Of a stretch of DNA of 64,000 bases, positions 19,089-30,151 are shown piece after piece. The notes below the pieces were generated by a model. It worked only from the letters and a program-made list of their open reading frames with translations. It had not been told where the DNA came from and did no database searches. The stretch's first letter is position 1. Every line of letters starts with the position of its first letter. A program made the translations under genes and the position numbers. The stretch is from Myxococcales bacterium. Its GTDB lineage: Bacteria; Myxococcota_A; Polyangia; Haliangiales; Haliangiaceae. Location of the stretch: NCBI GenBank assembly GCA_016707895.1, contig JADJGV010000007.1:62001-126000 (forward strand), in the 5' to 3' direction.

Positions 19089-22000
19089 GCCGACGCCTCG
19101 GCCCGCACCGTCAGCCCGAGGTGGCGGCGCACGGTGAAGTACGCCTCCGAGGCCGAGAACGCCAGCAGCTCGCGCAGGCGCTCCTTGACCGGCAGGTTCG
19201 ACGTGGTCGAGGTCTCGGTCGCCACCATCTTGGCCGCGGTCTCGAGGTCGTTGGCCAGGATCAGGCCGACCCGGTTGGCGGTCAGGTCGGTGGCGCTGCG
19301 CCAGTGCGTGACCAGGCCGTTGCCCAGCCGCGGGCCCAGCTTGCCGGCCAGCACCGCCACCTGCTCGAGCATCGAGCTCGGGACGGTCTTCTTGACCGCG
19401 CCGGCCAGCTTCTTGGCGTCGTCGGAGGCGTCGGCCGGGACCGGGCCGCCCGCGGCCAGGAGCGCCGCCGCGAACGCGCTCTCGATCTTCGCGGTCGAGG
19501 CCAGCGCGTAGGTGACGTAGCGCTCGGGCCGCAGGTAGGCCAGGTGCTTGCCGATCTCGAACGCCAGCTCGCGCTCATCGCTGCGCGCGCCCTTGCCGCA
19601 CAGGAGCGACGGGGCCAGCTTGCCCTTGTCGACGGTGTTGGCGACCCGCAGGCCGTCGCCGGCGTCGAACCACAGCATCGGCGCCGGATCGAGCGCGAGC
19701 ACGCCCGCGGCGTACTTGGTGACCCGGGCCGGCAGCCGGTTGTCGTGGTCGAGATCGACCCGGGCCCCGGCGTCGAGGCCGAACGCGGTCGGCGGCTGCG
19801 CCGTCGAGCCGGCCAGCGCGCCGAGCGTGGTGGCGAAGATCGCGCCGACCAGCCGGTCCTCGGCGGGGTGGATGATCGCCTTGCCCCACAGCTCCTCGGT
19901 GAGGCGCCGGGTGGCCGGGATGAACTGCGCCGGTCGGTACTTGGCGTAGAGCGCCTTCTCCTCGGTGCTCGCCGCGCCGAGGAACACCAGCGCCTGGGCC
20001 AGGCACCACGCCTTGTCGAGCTCGTTCTCGTCCTTGTACAGGTTCGACAGCGCCTTGTAGACCTCGACCCGATCGGGGGCGAAGGTCAGGAGCTGCTGCA
20101 GCTCGGCGATGGCGTCGCCGCGGCGGGCCTCGCCGGCCTCGAGGTACAGATCGGCGAGCTGCTCGTGGCGGGTGTGGTTGTCGGGATCGAGCTGGGCCGC
20201 GATCTCGAACGCCTCGATCGCCAGCTCGCTGTTGCCGAGGTGATCCAGGTACAGATCGCCCAGCCGGGTCCACAGCTCGAGCGCGCGCTCGGGCGCGGCG
20301 TCGTCGCCCAGCCGCTTGAGGTGCCGGCGCACCGCGCGCGCCAGGTTCTTCCAGTCGTGGGCGTCGCTCAGCAGCTTGTCGATGGCCTCGAACGCCTTGG
20401 GCGTGGCCGGGGCGTCGTCGAGCGCCAGGTTGAACCGCTCGACCGCGACCTCGGTGTCGGCCAGCTCGTCGCGAGCGATCACCGCCGCGGCGTAGTGGTA
20501 CTTGGCGCGGCGGGTCGGCGCGGTCTCCAGCGCCGCCAGCTGATCGAGCACCTCGACGCCGCGGCGCCACTGCTTCTGCTCGCCGTAGGCCTCGAGCAGC
20601 TTGTGCAAGAGCGCGTGGCCGCTCGGCGCCAGCCGCTGGGCCTCGAGGTACGCGCCGATCGCCGCGGCCGCGTCCTTGAGCTTGCCGCGCTGGATGTCGC
20701 CGATCTCGTCGAGCAGCTTGGCCTTGAGCGCGTCGGGCGCGCGCTCGACCTGGCCGCGCTTGGCCTCGACCACCATCTTCCAGTCGCCGCGCTGCCCGCC
20801 CAGCTCGACCAGCGCCGCCAGCGTGGCCTCGTGGGCCGGCTCCTTCTCGAGCGCGCGGCGCAGCGCGTTCTCGGCCTTGCGATCGTCGCCGAGCGCGCGG
20901 GCCGCCAGGCCCAGCCGGTACCAGATGTCGGCGACCTGGCCGTCGGCCAGGCCGGTGCGGAACCGCGCGAGGATCTCGCGGTAGCGCTTGTCGACCTCCT
21001 TCCACTTCTCCTCGCTGCCCTCGGTGGCGGTGCCCTCGATGGCCTTGGCCTCGGTGGTCAGCGTCCCGGCCAGGCCGAGCGCGGCGTCGAGGTTGTCGGG
21101 GTCGGCCTCGACCGCCAGCCGGTAGTGCTTGGCGGCCTTCTCGGTGCGGTGCAGGTGCTCGTAGGCGGCGCCCAGCTGGCACTGGCGCCGGGCCCGCTCG
21201 AGGCGGTCGCCGCCCTCGGAGCGGCGGGCCAGCATCTCCAGCACCGGCAGCGCGTCGTCCCAGCGCTCGGCGGAGACCAGGCGATCGGCCACCTTCTCGC
21301 CGGCGACGACGTGATCGGGATCGAGCTTGAGCACGCGCTCGAGCAGGCCCAGCGCGCGGCTGGGATCCTCGAGCCGCTGCTCGCAGATCTCGGCCGCCCG
21401 GGACAGCAGCTCGATGCGGTCGCCGCGCTGCGGCGCCACCGCTTCGGCGCGCAACAGGAAGTCGAGCGCGCTGGTCCACGCGCCCTTGGCGACGTTGACC
21501 TCGGCGAGCGTCTTGAGCGCGAGCAGGTGGTCGGCGTCGATCGCCAGCGCCTTGTCGAGGTAGCGCTCGGCGCCCTCGCGGTCGGCGAGCTCGGCCAGCG
21601 CCAGCGCGCCGGCGTCGGCCCACAGCGCCGCGCCGCGGTTGCCCTCGAGCTCGGCGTGGCGGGCCAGCGTGGTCACCGCCTTCTCCCAGGCCTCGGTGCG
21701 CCGGTACAGCCGCGGCAGCGCGGTCAGCGCGGCGCGGCTCTTGTCGTCGATCGCCAGCGCGTTGAGGTAGGCCTCGATCGCGCGGTGGGGATCGTCGAGC
21801 TCCTTCTCGTAGATCACCGCCGCCTCCTGGTACAGCTCGACGCGCTGCACCGGGTTCTTGGCGGCCGCGACGTGGCGCTCGAGCAGCGCGGTCAGGTCGT
21901 ACCAGCGGGCGGCGCCGCGCAGGATCCGGCCCAGGCCGCGGTAGGCGTCGTCGGCGCCGGGCTCCAGGTCGATGACGCTCTGGTACGCGGCGATCGCGCG

Positions 22001-23965
22001 ATCGGCGGCGCCGTCCTTGTCCTCGAGCTCGGCCGCGACCTTGCGCAGGGTCGCCAGGCGCTCGGCCTCGGGCGCCACCTTGGCCAGCCGCTCGAGCGTG
22101 CGCAGGTAGTCGTCGGAGCGGCCGGTCTTGTCGTACAGATCGACCAGCGCCTTGAGCGCGTCGCGGTCGGCGCCGTCCTTCTCCAGCGCGGCCTCGTAGC
22201 GCGCGATCGCGCCCTCGAGGTCGCCCAGCTTCTCGTGGCGCAAGGTCGCCAGCTCGCGGCGCACCGCGGTGGCCCGGCCGCCCTCGCCGATCTCGTCGAG
22301 CGCCTCGGCCCGGCGCTCGAGCACCTTGGCCAGGTTGGCCCACTTCTCGTCCTTGCGGTACTGCCGCTCGAGCGCGGCCAGCGCGTCGTCGAGCCCCGGC
22401 GTCGCGCCGTCGCCGAGCGCGGCGGCGGCCTCGTAGGCCTCGACCGCCTTGGCCGACTGCGCCAGCTGGCTCTCGAGCAGATCGCCGAGCTGCAGGTAGA
22501 CGTCGACCTTGGCGGCGTCGTCGGGCTCGTGCGGCAGCGCGGCGCGCAGCGCGTCGGCCAGATCGGCCCACTTCTGCGAGCGGCGCAGGTGCTCGGCCAG
22601 CGCGCGGTGCGCGCCCAGGTTGGCGGCGTCGAGCTCGAGCGCGCGGCGCAGCGACGGCAGCGCGTAGTCGGCGCGGTCGAGCTTCAGCCCGTACCACACG
22701 CCGAGCCGGGTCCACCACTTCGACGCCAGCGGCGCATCGGTCAGCTCGGTGGTCAGCTCCGAGGCCTCGCTGACCAGGTCGGCCCACGAGCCGGACGCGG
22801 CGGCCAGGCGCTCGGCCTCGGCCACCAGCGTGTCGTCGGCGGGGTCGAGGTGGATCGCGCCGGTCAGCGCCTCGAACGCGTGCTTGAGATCGCCGGACAG
22901 CTCCTCGTAGACCTTGGCCGCGTCGCGCAGCAGCGCCGCCTTGGCGGTCGGCTCCTCGGCCAGCTCGAGCCGGCCCAGCAGCACCTCGACGATGCGATCG
23001 CCGTCCTTGGCCTCGCGGGCCGCGCGCTCGATCGCGTCGACCGCGTCGCGGGCCTCGGCGTCGCTGTCGCCCAGCCGCGCCAGCCAGCCGTCGAGATCGT
23101 CGGCGTCGGGGCGGGTCTCGGCCAGGGTCGCGCCGGCCGCGACGCACGCGTCGCGCAGCGCCTCGAGGAACTCGATGACGCTCTTCTCGGCGACGTCGTC
23201 GCCGCTCTTGCCGGCCAGGTTCACCACCTCGATGTGATGCTCGGCCATCAGCTCGTCGACGGTGACCGGGCCCATGCCGGCGCCCAGGAAGTAGTGGGCG
23301 TTCTGCGGCGGCTCGAACATGCCGAAGACGCGGTCGAGCAGCGCCGACAGGTCGGGATCGCCGAACCGGAAGCCGACGAACACCAGCGTGCCCTCGACGT
23401 ACAGCTCGCGCGCGTAGTCGCGCAGGTCGACGGCCCGCGACAGCGCGCGGCGCACCGAGCGCGGGGTCACGACGTAGGTGTCGAAGTTGCCGAGCATCTT
23501 CACCACCGCGCGCCGGCGGCGCGACAGCCCGCCCAGCTCCTGGTAGGTGACGACCTTCGACTCGGGCCAGCCCTCGGGCCGGTGGTTCACCAGCGCGGTC
23601 TCGAGGACGTCGCCAGGGAACGTGGTCCAGACGTGGCGGAACGGCAGCTCGGCGATGGCCTTGGCCATCGGCGGCGTCTCGTCCGGCGACTTCCAGGTGT
23701 CCTTGACCAGCTCGTCGCAGGTCTCTTCACCCAGCGCGCGCGCCAGGAACCCGACGGCGCGCACCAGGTTGCCCTTGTGCAGGAGCTTGTCGAGATCCTT
23801 GGCGGCGGCGGCGTCGCCGTCGCGCCCGCGGCTCTCGAGCTCCTTGTTCATGCGCTCGAGGAGCTGCTTCCAGGAAGGTACACCGATTCCCGCGCCGACG
23901 ACGAGGGCCGCACGCCCTGCCTTGATCGCTTCGACGAGAGACTCGGGGATCGTGTGCTCTGGCAT
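19085..23965 (-). CDS. Giant SIR2-like domain / TPR repeat protein
   Basis: A 1,626-residue soluble protein. Residues 1 to about 270 are a SIR2_2-like domain: ALVVGAGIG at 20-28 and FVGFRFGDPDL at 196-206 are the characteristic ends. The residues used for NAD hydrolysis in active relatives are not conserved: the TTNYD-type motif reads TTFPGD (114-119) and the HG motif reads LGN (158-160). It therefore looks like a catalytically dead version. Residues about 330-1,340 are a long superhelix of TPR units (34-residue spacing, many LDPDN-type turns). The last 280 residues are a separate unrecognised domain. No signal peptide or membrane segment is seen. Its stop overlaps the start of the next lipoprotein gene. 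Confidence 0.85.
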   Translation of the reverse strand: MPEHTIPESLVEAIKAGRAALVVGAGIGVPSWKQLLERMNKELESRGRDGDAAAAKDLDKLLHKGNLVRAVGFLARALGEETCDELVKDTWKSPDETPPMAKAIAELPFRHVWTTFPGDVLETALVNHRPEGWPESKVVTYQELGGLSRRRRAVVKMLGNFDTYVVTPRSVRRALSRAVDLRDYARELYVEGTLVFVGFRFGDPDLSALLDRVFGMFEPPQNAHYFLGAGMGPVTVDELMAEHHIEVVNLAGKSGDDVAEKSVIEFLEALRDACVAAGATLAETRPDADDLDGWLARLGDSDAEARDAVDAIERAAREAKDGDRIVEVLLGRLELAEEPTAKAALLRDAAKVYEELSGDLKHAFEALTGAIHLDPADDTLVAEAERLAAASGSWADLVSEASELTTELTDAPLASKWWTRLGVWYGLKLDRADYALPSLRRALELDAANLGAHRALAEHLRRSQKWADLADALRAALPHEPDDAAKVDVYLQLGDLLESQLAQSAKAVEAYEAAAALGDGATPGLDDALAALERQYRKDEKWANLAKVLERRAEALDEIGEGGRATAVRRELATLRHEKLGDLEGAIARYEAALEKDGADRDALKALVDLYDKTGRSDDYLRTLERLAKVAPEAERLATLRKVAAELEDKDGAADRAIAAYQSVIDLEPGADDAYRGLGRILRGAARWYDLTALLERHVAAAKNPVQRVELYQEAAVIYEKELDDPHRAIEAYLNALAIDDKSRAALTALPRLYRRTEAWEKAVTTLARHAELEGNRGAALWADAGALALAELADREGAERYLDKALAIDADHLLALKTLAEVNVAKGAWTSALDFLLRAEAVAPQRGDRIELLSRAAEICEQRLEDPSRALGLLERVLKLDPDHVVAGEKVADRLVSAERWDDALPVLEMLARRSEGGDRLERARRQCQLGAAYEHLHRTEKAAKHYRLAVEADPDNLDAALGLAGTLTTEAKAIEGTATEGSEEKWKEVDKRYREILARFRTGLADGQVADIWYRLGLAARALGDDRKAENALRRALEKEPAHEATLAALVELGGQRGDWKMVVEAKRGQVERAPDALKAKLLDEIGDIQRGKLKDAAAAIGAYLEAQRLAPSGHALLHKLLEAYGEQKQWRRGVEVLDQLAALETAPTRRAKYHYAAAVIARDELADTEVAVERFNLALDDAPATPKAFEAIDKLLSDAHDWKNLARAVRRHLKRLGDDAAPERALELWTRLGDLYLDHLGNSELAIEAFEIAAQLDPDNHTRHEQLADLYLEAGEARRGDAIAELQQLLTFAPDRVEVYKALSNLYKDENELDKAWCLAQALVFLGAASTEEKALYAKYRPAQFIPATRRLTEELWGKAIIHPAEDRLVGAIFATTLGALAGSTAQPPTAFGLDAGARVDLDHDNRLPARVTKYAAGVLALDPAPMLWFDAGDGLRVANTVDKGKLAPSLLCGKGARSDERELAFEIGKHLAYLRPERYVTYALASTAKIESAFAAALLAAGGPVPADASDDAKKLAGAVKKTVPSSMLEQVAVLAGKLGPRLGNGLVTHWRSATDLTANRVGLILANDLETAAKMVATETSTTSNLPVKERLRELLAFSASEAYFTVRRHLGLTVRAEASA

Positions 23966-24079
23966 CCTAAACCCCGTTGTCTTTGACTGGTTGTGAGTGG
24001 TTACGGCGGCGGACCGTAGCCGCGGCCACGACCGCCACGCAAGCGGAATCCCGCGCCATCGCCGCCGCGAAAGCCCATG

Positions 24080-24448
24080 TCAGCCGCGAGCGCGACCGCG
24101 ATCACCCGCGACCGCCAGGGCGACCCCCGCGAGGTACGCCACCAGGTCCCACGGATCGAAGCGGGCGCCGAGCGTGAGCGCGCGCGCCGTGCCGACCTCC
24201 GACGGCGCGTGGCGCTGGGCGAGCTCGATGATCACGGCGATCGCCAGCGCCACGCCGGTGCAGGTCTTGCGCCGCGCGCCACTGATCCCTGCGACGATCG
24301 CGTAGACCAGGGCCGCCGCCGCGACGTCGCCCAGGTGGCCGCGCACCAGCGTCCGCGCCGGCCAGTCAAGCCGGCCCCACGCCCAGCTCGCCGCGCCCAG
24401 GGCCAGCGCGGCGGCGGCGATCACCGCGAGGCGCGCGCGACGGGGCAC
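24080..24448 (-). CDS. DUF2809-family membrane protein
   Basis: A small integral membrane protein of about 122 residues with four hydrophobic segments. The pattern VRGHLGDVAAAALVYAIV, then VIIELAQRH, TLGARFDPWDLVAYLAGVALA matches the DUF2809 (VanZ-like) family: RxYLGDxLxV, an E-x-x-Q in TM3 and D-x-x-x-Y-x-x-G in TM4. The function is unknown in this family. GTG 24448 gives a normal N terminus. An ATG at 24520 would add 24 residues and would overlap the divergent small gene at 24519 by two bases. Confidence 0.75.
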   Translation of the reverse strand: MPRRARLAVIAAAALALGAASWAWGRLDWPARTLVRGHLGDVAAAALVYAIVAGISGARRKTCTGVALAIAVIIELAQRHAPSEVGTARALTLGARFDPWDLVAYLAGVALAVAGDRGRARG

Positions 24449-24518
24449 CCCGCGACGACGCGCCGACGCGGCGCCGTATTCCCAGGCGTCGGGCCGCCAG
24501 CGGTGGCAGACTCGGTGC

Positions 24519-24677
24519 ATGAGCGATCTCGGCAGCGGGGAGTACCCCTCGGAGACCCGCCAGCTGACCAGCCGCGACCGCCGGATCGCCGAGGGCGCCG
24601 GGCCGTCGTGGGTGATCGTGGTCGCGATCGTGCTGATCGCCGCGGCGATCGCGGTGTACTTCGCGGCGCTGCGGTGA
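24519..24677 (+). CDS. 52-residue single-pass membrane microprotein
   Basis: This short frame encodes a charged N-terminal half (MSDLGSGEYPSETRQLTSRD...) and one clear transmembrane helix (WVIVVAIVLIAAAIAVYFAAL) ending in Arg. Its composition and organisation are those of a real small membrane protein rather than chance. The GC-rich codon bias is normal for the window. CAGACT occupies the -12 to -7 position before the ATG. It precedes a lipoprotein gene by 17 bases on the same strand and is divergent from the DUF2809 gene. The function is unknown. Confidence 0.65.
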   Translation: MSDLGSGEYPSETRQLTSRDRRIAEGAGPSWVIVVAIVLIAAAIAVYFAALR

Positions 24678-24682
24678 TCGCG

Positions 24683-24688
24683 TAGGCT
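24683..24688 (+). promoter_or_regulatory. -10-like element for a leaderless start
   Basis: TAGGCT lies exactly 12 to 7 bases before the ATG at 24695. TTCGCG is found 17 bases further upstream as a weak -35. Confidence 0.45.
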
Positions 24689-24694
24689 CCCGGC

Positions 24695-25258
24695 ATGCGC
24701 CGCCGCTGGATCGCCGTGGGGTTCGTGGGGCTGCTGGCCTGTAGCGACGAGCGCGCCCGGGCCGAGCGCGAGGCGCGCACCCGCGCCGAGCAGGCCCAGC
24801 GCGAGGCCACGGCCCGCACCGCCGACGCCGCGCGGGTGGCGCGCGAGGCCCAGGCGTACGCGGCGGCCAAGGCCCGGGCCGCCGCCGGCGCGGTCGACAC
24901 CGGCGCCGCCGCCCGCGCCATCGCGCTCGGCAAGCAGGCCAAGGCCGAGCTCGACAAGGTCTACCGCACCGACAGCGACTACGACCTCGACGTCACCGCC
25001 GCCGGCGCCAGCGCCGATCACGCCGCCAAGCTGGCCGCCCTGCCCCACGTCACCGTCGGCGATCTGACCGTCGGCTACGAGCAGGTCTCGACCCTCTCGA
25101 CGTCGGGCGTCGGCCGCTCGCGCCACTTCCGCGCCACCTGGCGCCGCGGCGATCGCGACGTGATCGTCGGCTACCAGACCAGCGAGGCGCTCGACGTGGT
25201 CGCGTTCGCGAAGCTGCTCGACAAGCTGGTGCCGTCGGTCGAGCGCGCGCTCGAGTAG
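24695..25258 (+). CDS. Lipoprotein with coiled coil, function unknown
   Basis: This 187-residue protein has lipobox LLAC at about residues 13-16, then an Arg/Glu/Ala-rich coiled coil (residues about 20-80), then a small compact C-terminal domain (LPHVTVGDLTVGYEQVS... to VERALE). The coiled coil suggests an oligomeric or peptidoglycan-spanning envelope protein. No family was recognised. Its start has no ribosome binding site but does have the -10-like TAGGCT six bases away, so it is probably leaderless. Confidence 0.7.
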   Translation: MRRRWIAVGFVGLLACSDERARAEREARTRAEQAQREATARTADAARVAREAQAYAAAKARAAAGAVDTGAAARAIALGKQAKAELDKVYRTDSDYDLDVTAAGASADHAAKLAALPHVTVGDLTVGYEQVSTLSTSGVGRSRHFRATWRRGDRDVIVGYQTSEALDVVAFAKLLDKLVPSVERALE

Positions 25259-25369
25259 TCCGGATCCGCCCTCGACGCAGCGGGTCACGTTGCGTTTGGC
25301 AACGGCTCGCGGCGCCTGCGGGCGCCAGCCCCGCGACACCACTCGGTCGGCCGCGCGCACGCGCGTTGC

Positions 25370-27667
<2,298 letters not shown>

Positions 27668-27689
27668 CGGCGCCGCGCACGCGTCGGGC

Positions 27690-27695
27690 TACCAT
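27690..27695 (+). promoter_or_regulatory. -10-like element for a leaderless start
   Basis: TACCAT preceded by GGC lies exactly 12 to 7 bases before the ATG at 27702. There is no Shine-Dalgarno sequence. Confidence 0.5.
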
Positions 27696-27701
27696 CGCCC
27701 G

Positions 27702-28733
27702 ATGCCCACCTGGATCGGCGACTCGAACCACGCGCACGGCCCGCTGGTGCTGTCGGCCCACGACGTCGCGGCCTGGACCAAGCTGCGCGCCCGCGCCGCC
27801 AAGGCGTTGACAGCCCACCACCTCGGCACCGGCGATGAGGCGCCGGTGCTCGTCGACATCAGCGGGCCCGCGCTGGTGCTGCCGGGCGGGTGCGAGACCG
27901 CGTGGCACCCGCGGCCGTGGGGCGGGTTCTTCACCCGCATGCTCCAGCTCGAGAACGTGATCGCGCAGGACGCCGGGGCGAAGTGGAAGCCCGACGCGAC
28001 GCCCGATCTGGCGCCGACCGCGCTGCGGCTGGCGGTGAAGGGACCGCTGCACTTCGTCGACTTCGCGATGAAGCACGACGCGCCCGGCGAGCCAGCGATC
28101 GCGATCGACCTGCCGCCCGGCGACTACCTGGTCGACGTCGCCGACCAGGTCAAGCCCGACCGCCGCCGCGTCTTCCAGGTCATCCGGCTGCGCAAGGACG
28201 GCGTCGAGATCGCCGCCGCCAAGCCGGCCAAGGCCAAGGCCAAGGCCAAGGCCGACCCCGACGCCTGGCTCGACACGCCGGCCACCGCGGCCAGCAAGAA
28301 GATCGCCAAGGGCCTCAAGCTCGCCGAGAGCGAGGGCGCCGAGATCCTGCTGGTCAGCGGCGACGACTACGCCAAGGGCAAGCGCGGCGTCGTCTTCGGC
28401 TCGCCCGATCCGTCGGGGTTCATCGTCGACGGCCCCCACATCATCGTCTACCGCCAGCTGGCCGCCGACGACAAGGCGCAGGCGGTCGCCGCGGCGCTGG
28501 CGGTGCCGGCGGCGCGCTGGAAGAAGACCCGCAAGCAGCTCGTCGTCGGCAAGAGCCGCGTCCTGTACCTGGTCGACGGCGACGCCGCCCCCGCCGACGT
28601 GCTCGGCAAGAAGCGGCTCGGCGACGACGCGGTCCGGATCGAGGTCGCGCCGGGCACCTACGCGCTCAGCTCGTGCGGCGAGGTGGGGTCGGCCACCATG
28701 ACCCTCGAGCTGCACCGCCTGACCCGGACCTGA
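27702..28733 (+). CDS. Uncharacterised cytoplasmic protein, possibly Imm21-like
   Basis: This 343-residue protein has no signal peptide. The N-terminal 150 residues (HGPLVLSAHDVAAW, ISGPALVLPGGCETAWHP, WGGFFTRML) recall the Imm21 immunity-protein family, in which a GPL-type start and a W-x-x-GG-x-F-x-R motif occur; this is a weak resemblance from memory. A Lys/Ala-rich linker (about 178-190) joins a second alpha/beta domain of about 150 residues. No toxin gene is adjacent, so an immunity role is uncertain. The mRNA is probably leaderless. Confidence 0.6.
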   Translation: MPTWIGDSNHAHGPLVLSAHDVAAWTKLRARAAKALTAHHLGTGDEAPVLVDISGPALVLPGGCETAWHPRPWGGFFTRMLQLENVIAQDAGAKWKPDATPDLAPTALRLAVKGPLHFVDFAMKHDAPGEPAIAIDLPPGDYLVDVADQVKPDRRRVFQVIRLRKDGVEIAAAKPAKAKAKAKADPDAWLDTPATAASKKIAKGLKLAESEGAEILLVSGDDYAKGKRGVVFGSPDPSGFIVDGPHIIVYRQLAADDKAQAVAAALAVPAARWKKTRKQLVVGKSRVLYLVDGDAAPADVLGKKRLGDDAVRIEVAPGTYALSSCGEVGSATMTLELHRLTRT

Positions 28734-28786
28734 CGGCCACGCCGGGGTTGCGGCGGCGGGACGCGCCCGATACCGTCGCGGCCAGC

Positions 28787-30109
28787 ATGACCGCCGCCCC
28801 CTGGACCGACGCTGCCTGGCTCGACGCCCACTGGATGCCCTTCACCGGCAACCGCCAGTTCAAGCAGCACCCGCGCATGATCGTCGCCGCCGAGGGCGCG
28901 TACTACACCGACGATCGCGGCCGCAAGATCCTCGACGGGCTGTCGGGGCTGTGGTGCTCGGGGCTCGGCCACGGCCGCCGCGAGATCGTCGAGGCGATCC
29001 AGCGCCAGGCCGCGACGCTCGACTACGCGCCGGCGTTCCAGTTCGGCCACCCGGCGTCGTTCGAGCTGGCCAACCGGATGAAGGCGCTGACGCCGGCCGG
29101 CCTCGATCACGTCTTCTTCTGCGGCTCGGGCTCCGAGGCCGCGGACACCTCGCTCAAGATGGCGCGCGCGTACTGGCGGCTCAAGGGCCAGGGCACCAAG
29201 ACCCGCCTGATCGGCCGCGAGAAGGGCTACCACGGCGTCAACTTCGGCGGCATCTCGGTCGGCGGCATCGTCGGCAACCGCAAGACCTACGGCCAGACGC
29301 TCGAGGCCGATCACCTGCCCCACACCCAGCTCGGCGGGTTCCAGCGCGGCATGCCGGCCACCGGCGCCGAGCTGGCCGACGACCTGCTCAAGCTGATCGC
29401 GCTGCACGACGCGTCGAACATCGCCGCGGTGATCGTCGAGCCGATGGCCGGCTCGGCCGGCGTCATCCCGCCGCCGGTCGGCTACCTGCAGCGGCTGCGG
29501 GACCTCTGCACCAAGCACGACATCCTGCTGATCTTCGACGAGGTCATCACCGGCTTCGGCCGCATGGGCGCGGCCACCGGCGCCGAGGCGTTCGGCGTCA
29601 CCCCCGACCTCATGAACGTCGCCAAGCAGGTCACCAACGGCACCCAGCCGCTGGGCGCGGTGATCGCCAGCAAGGCGATCTACGACACGTTCATGGCCGC
29701 CGGCGGCCCCGACTACATGCTCGAGTTCCCCCACGGCTACACCTACTCGGCGCACCCGATCGCCTGCGCCGCCGGCGTCGCGACGCTCGACCTGCTGGTG
29801 TCGAGCAAGGCCATCGAGCGGGTGCGCGAGCTGGCGCCGTACTGGGAGCAGGCGGTGCACAGCCTCAAGGGCGCGCCCCACGTCGCCGACATCCGCAACT
29901 ACGGCCTCGCCGCCGGCTTCACGATCGCGCCGGTCCCCGGCGAGCCCGCCAAGCGCCCCTACGAGATCGCGATGAAGTGCTGGGACGCCGGCGTCTACGT
30001 CCGCTACGGCGGCGACACCATCCAGCTCGCGCCGCCGTTCATCGTCGAGAAGTCCGAGATCGACACGCTGATCCACGTGCTGGGCGAGGCCCTGCACGCG
30101 GTCGCGTAG
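28787..30109 (+). CDS. Beta-alanine:pyruvate aminotransferase (class III, PLP)
   Basis: A 440-residue PLP enzyme. The N terminus DAHWMPFTGNRQFKQHPRM and GLSGLWCSGLGHGR are typical of omega-amino acid:pyruvate transaminases (EC 2.6.1.18), which convert beta-alanine and pyruvate to malonate semialdehyde and L-alanine. The cofactor motifs are GSGSEAADTSLKMAR (phosphate), FDEVITGFGR (Asp to pyridine N) and the Schiff-base Lys near 280 in AKQVTNG. It fits the pyrimidine catabolic genes at 31.8-34.1 and 41.7-44.4 kb. TACCGT lies 16 bases before the ATG, so the leader would be very short. Confidence 0.9.
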   Translation: MTAAPWTDAAWLDAHWMPFTGNRQFKQHPRMIVAAEGAYYTDDRGRKILDGLSGLWCSGLGHGRREIVEAIQRQAATLDYAPAFQFGHPASFELANRMKALTPAGLDHVFFCGSGSEAADTSLKMARAYWRLKGQGTKTRLIGREKGYHGVNFGGISVGGIVGNRKTYGQTLEADHLPHTQLGGFQRGMPATGAELADDLLKLIALHDASNIAAVIVEPMAGSAGVIPPPVGYLQRLRDLCTKHDILLIFDEVITGFGRMGAATGAEAFGVTPDLMNVAKQVTNGTQPLGAVIASKAIYDTFMAAGGPDYMLEFPHGYTYSAHPIACAAGVATLDLLVSSKAIERVRELAPYWEQAVHSLKGAPHVADIRNYGLAAGFTIAPVPGEPAKRPYEIAMKCWDAGVYVRYGGDTIQLAPPFIVEKSEIDTLIHVLGEALHAVA

Positions 30110-30139
30110 CCGCGGCTTCGCCGGCCGCGGCGCCGGTGC

Positions 30140-30145
30140 TACGAT
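30140..30145 (+). promoter_or_regulatory. Extended -10 element for a leaderless start
   Basis: TGC-TACGAT, a full extended -10 match, ends exactly six bases before the ATG at 30152. This is one of the best examples in the window. Confidence 0.55.
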
Positions 30146-30151
30146 CGGGGC

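Noticed and set aside
19085..23965. SIR2 antiphage defence system
   Set aside because: The NADase residues are substituted and no defence genes (STAND, HerA, Argonaute, TIR) are nearby.
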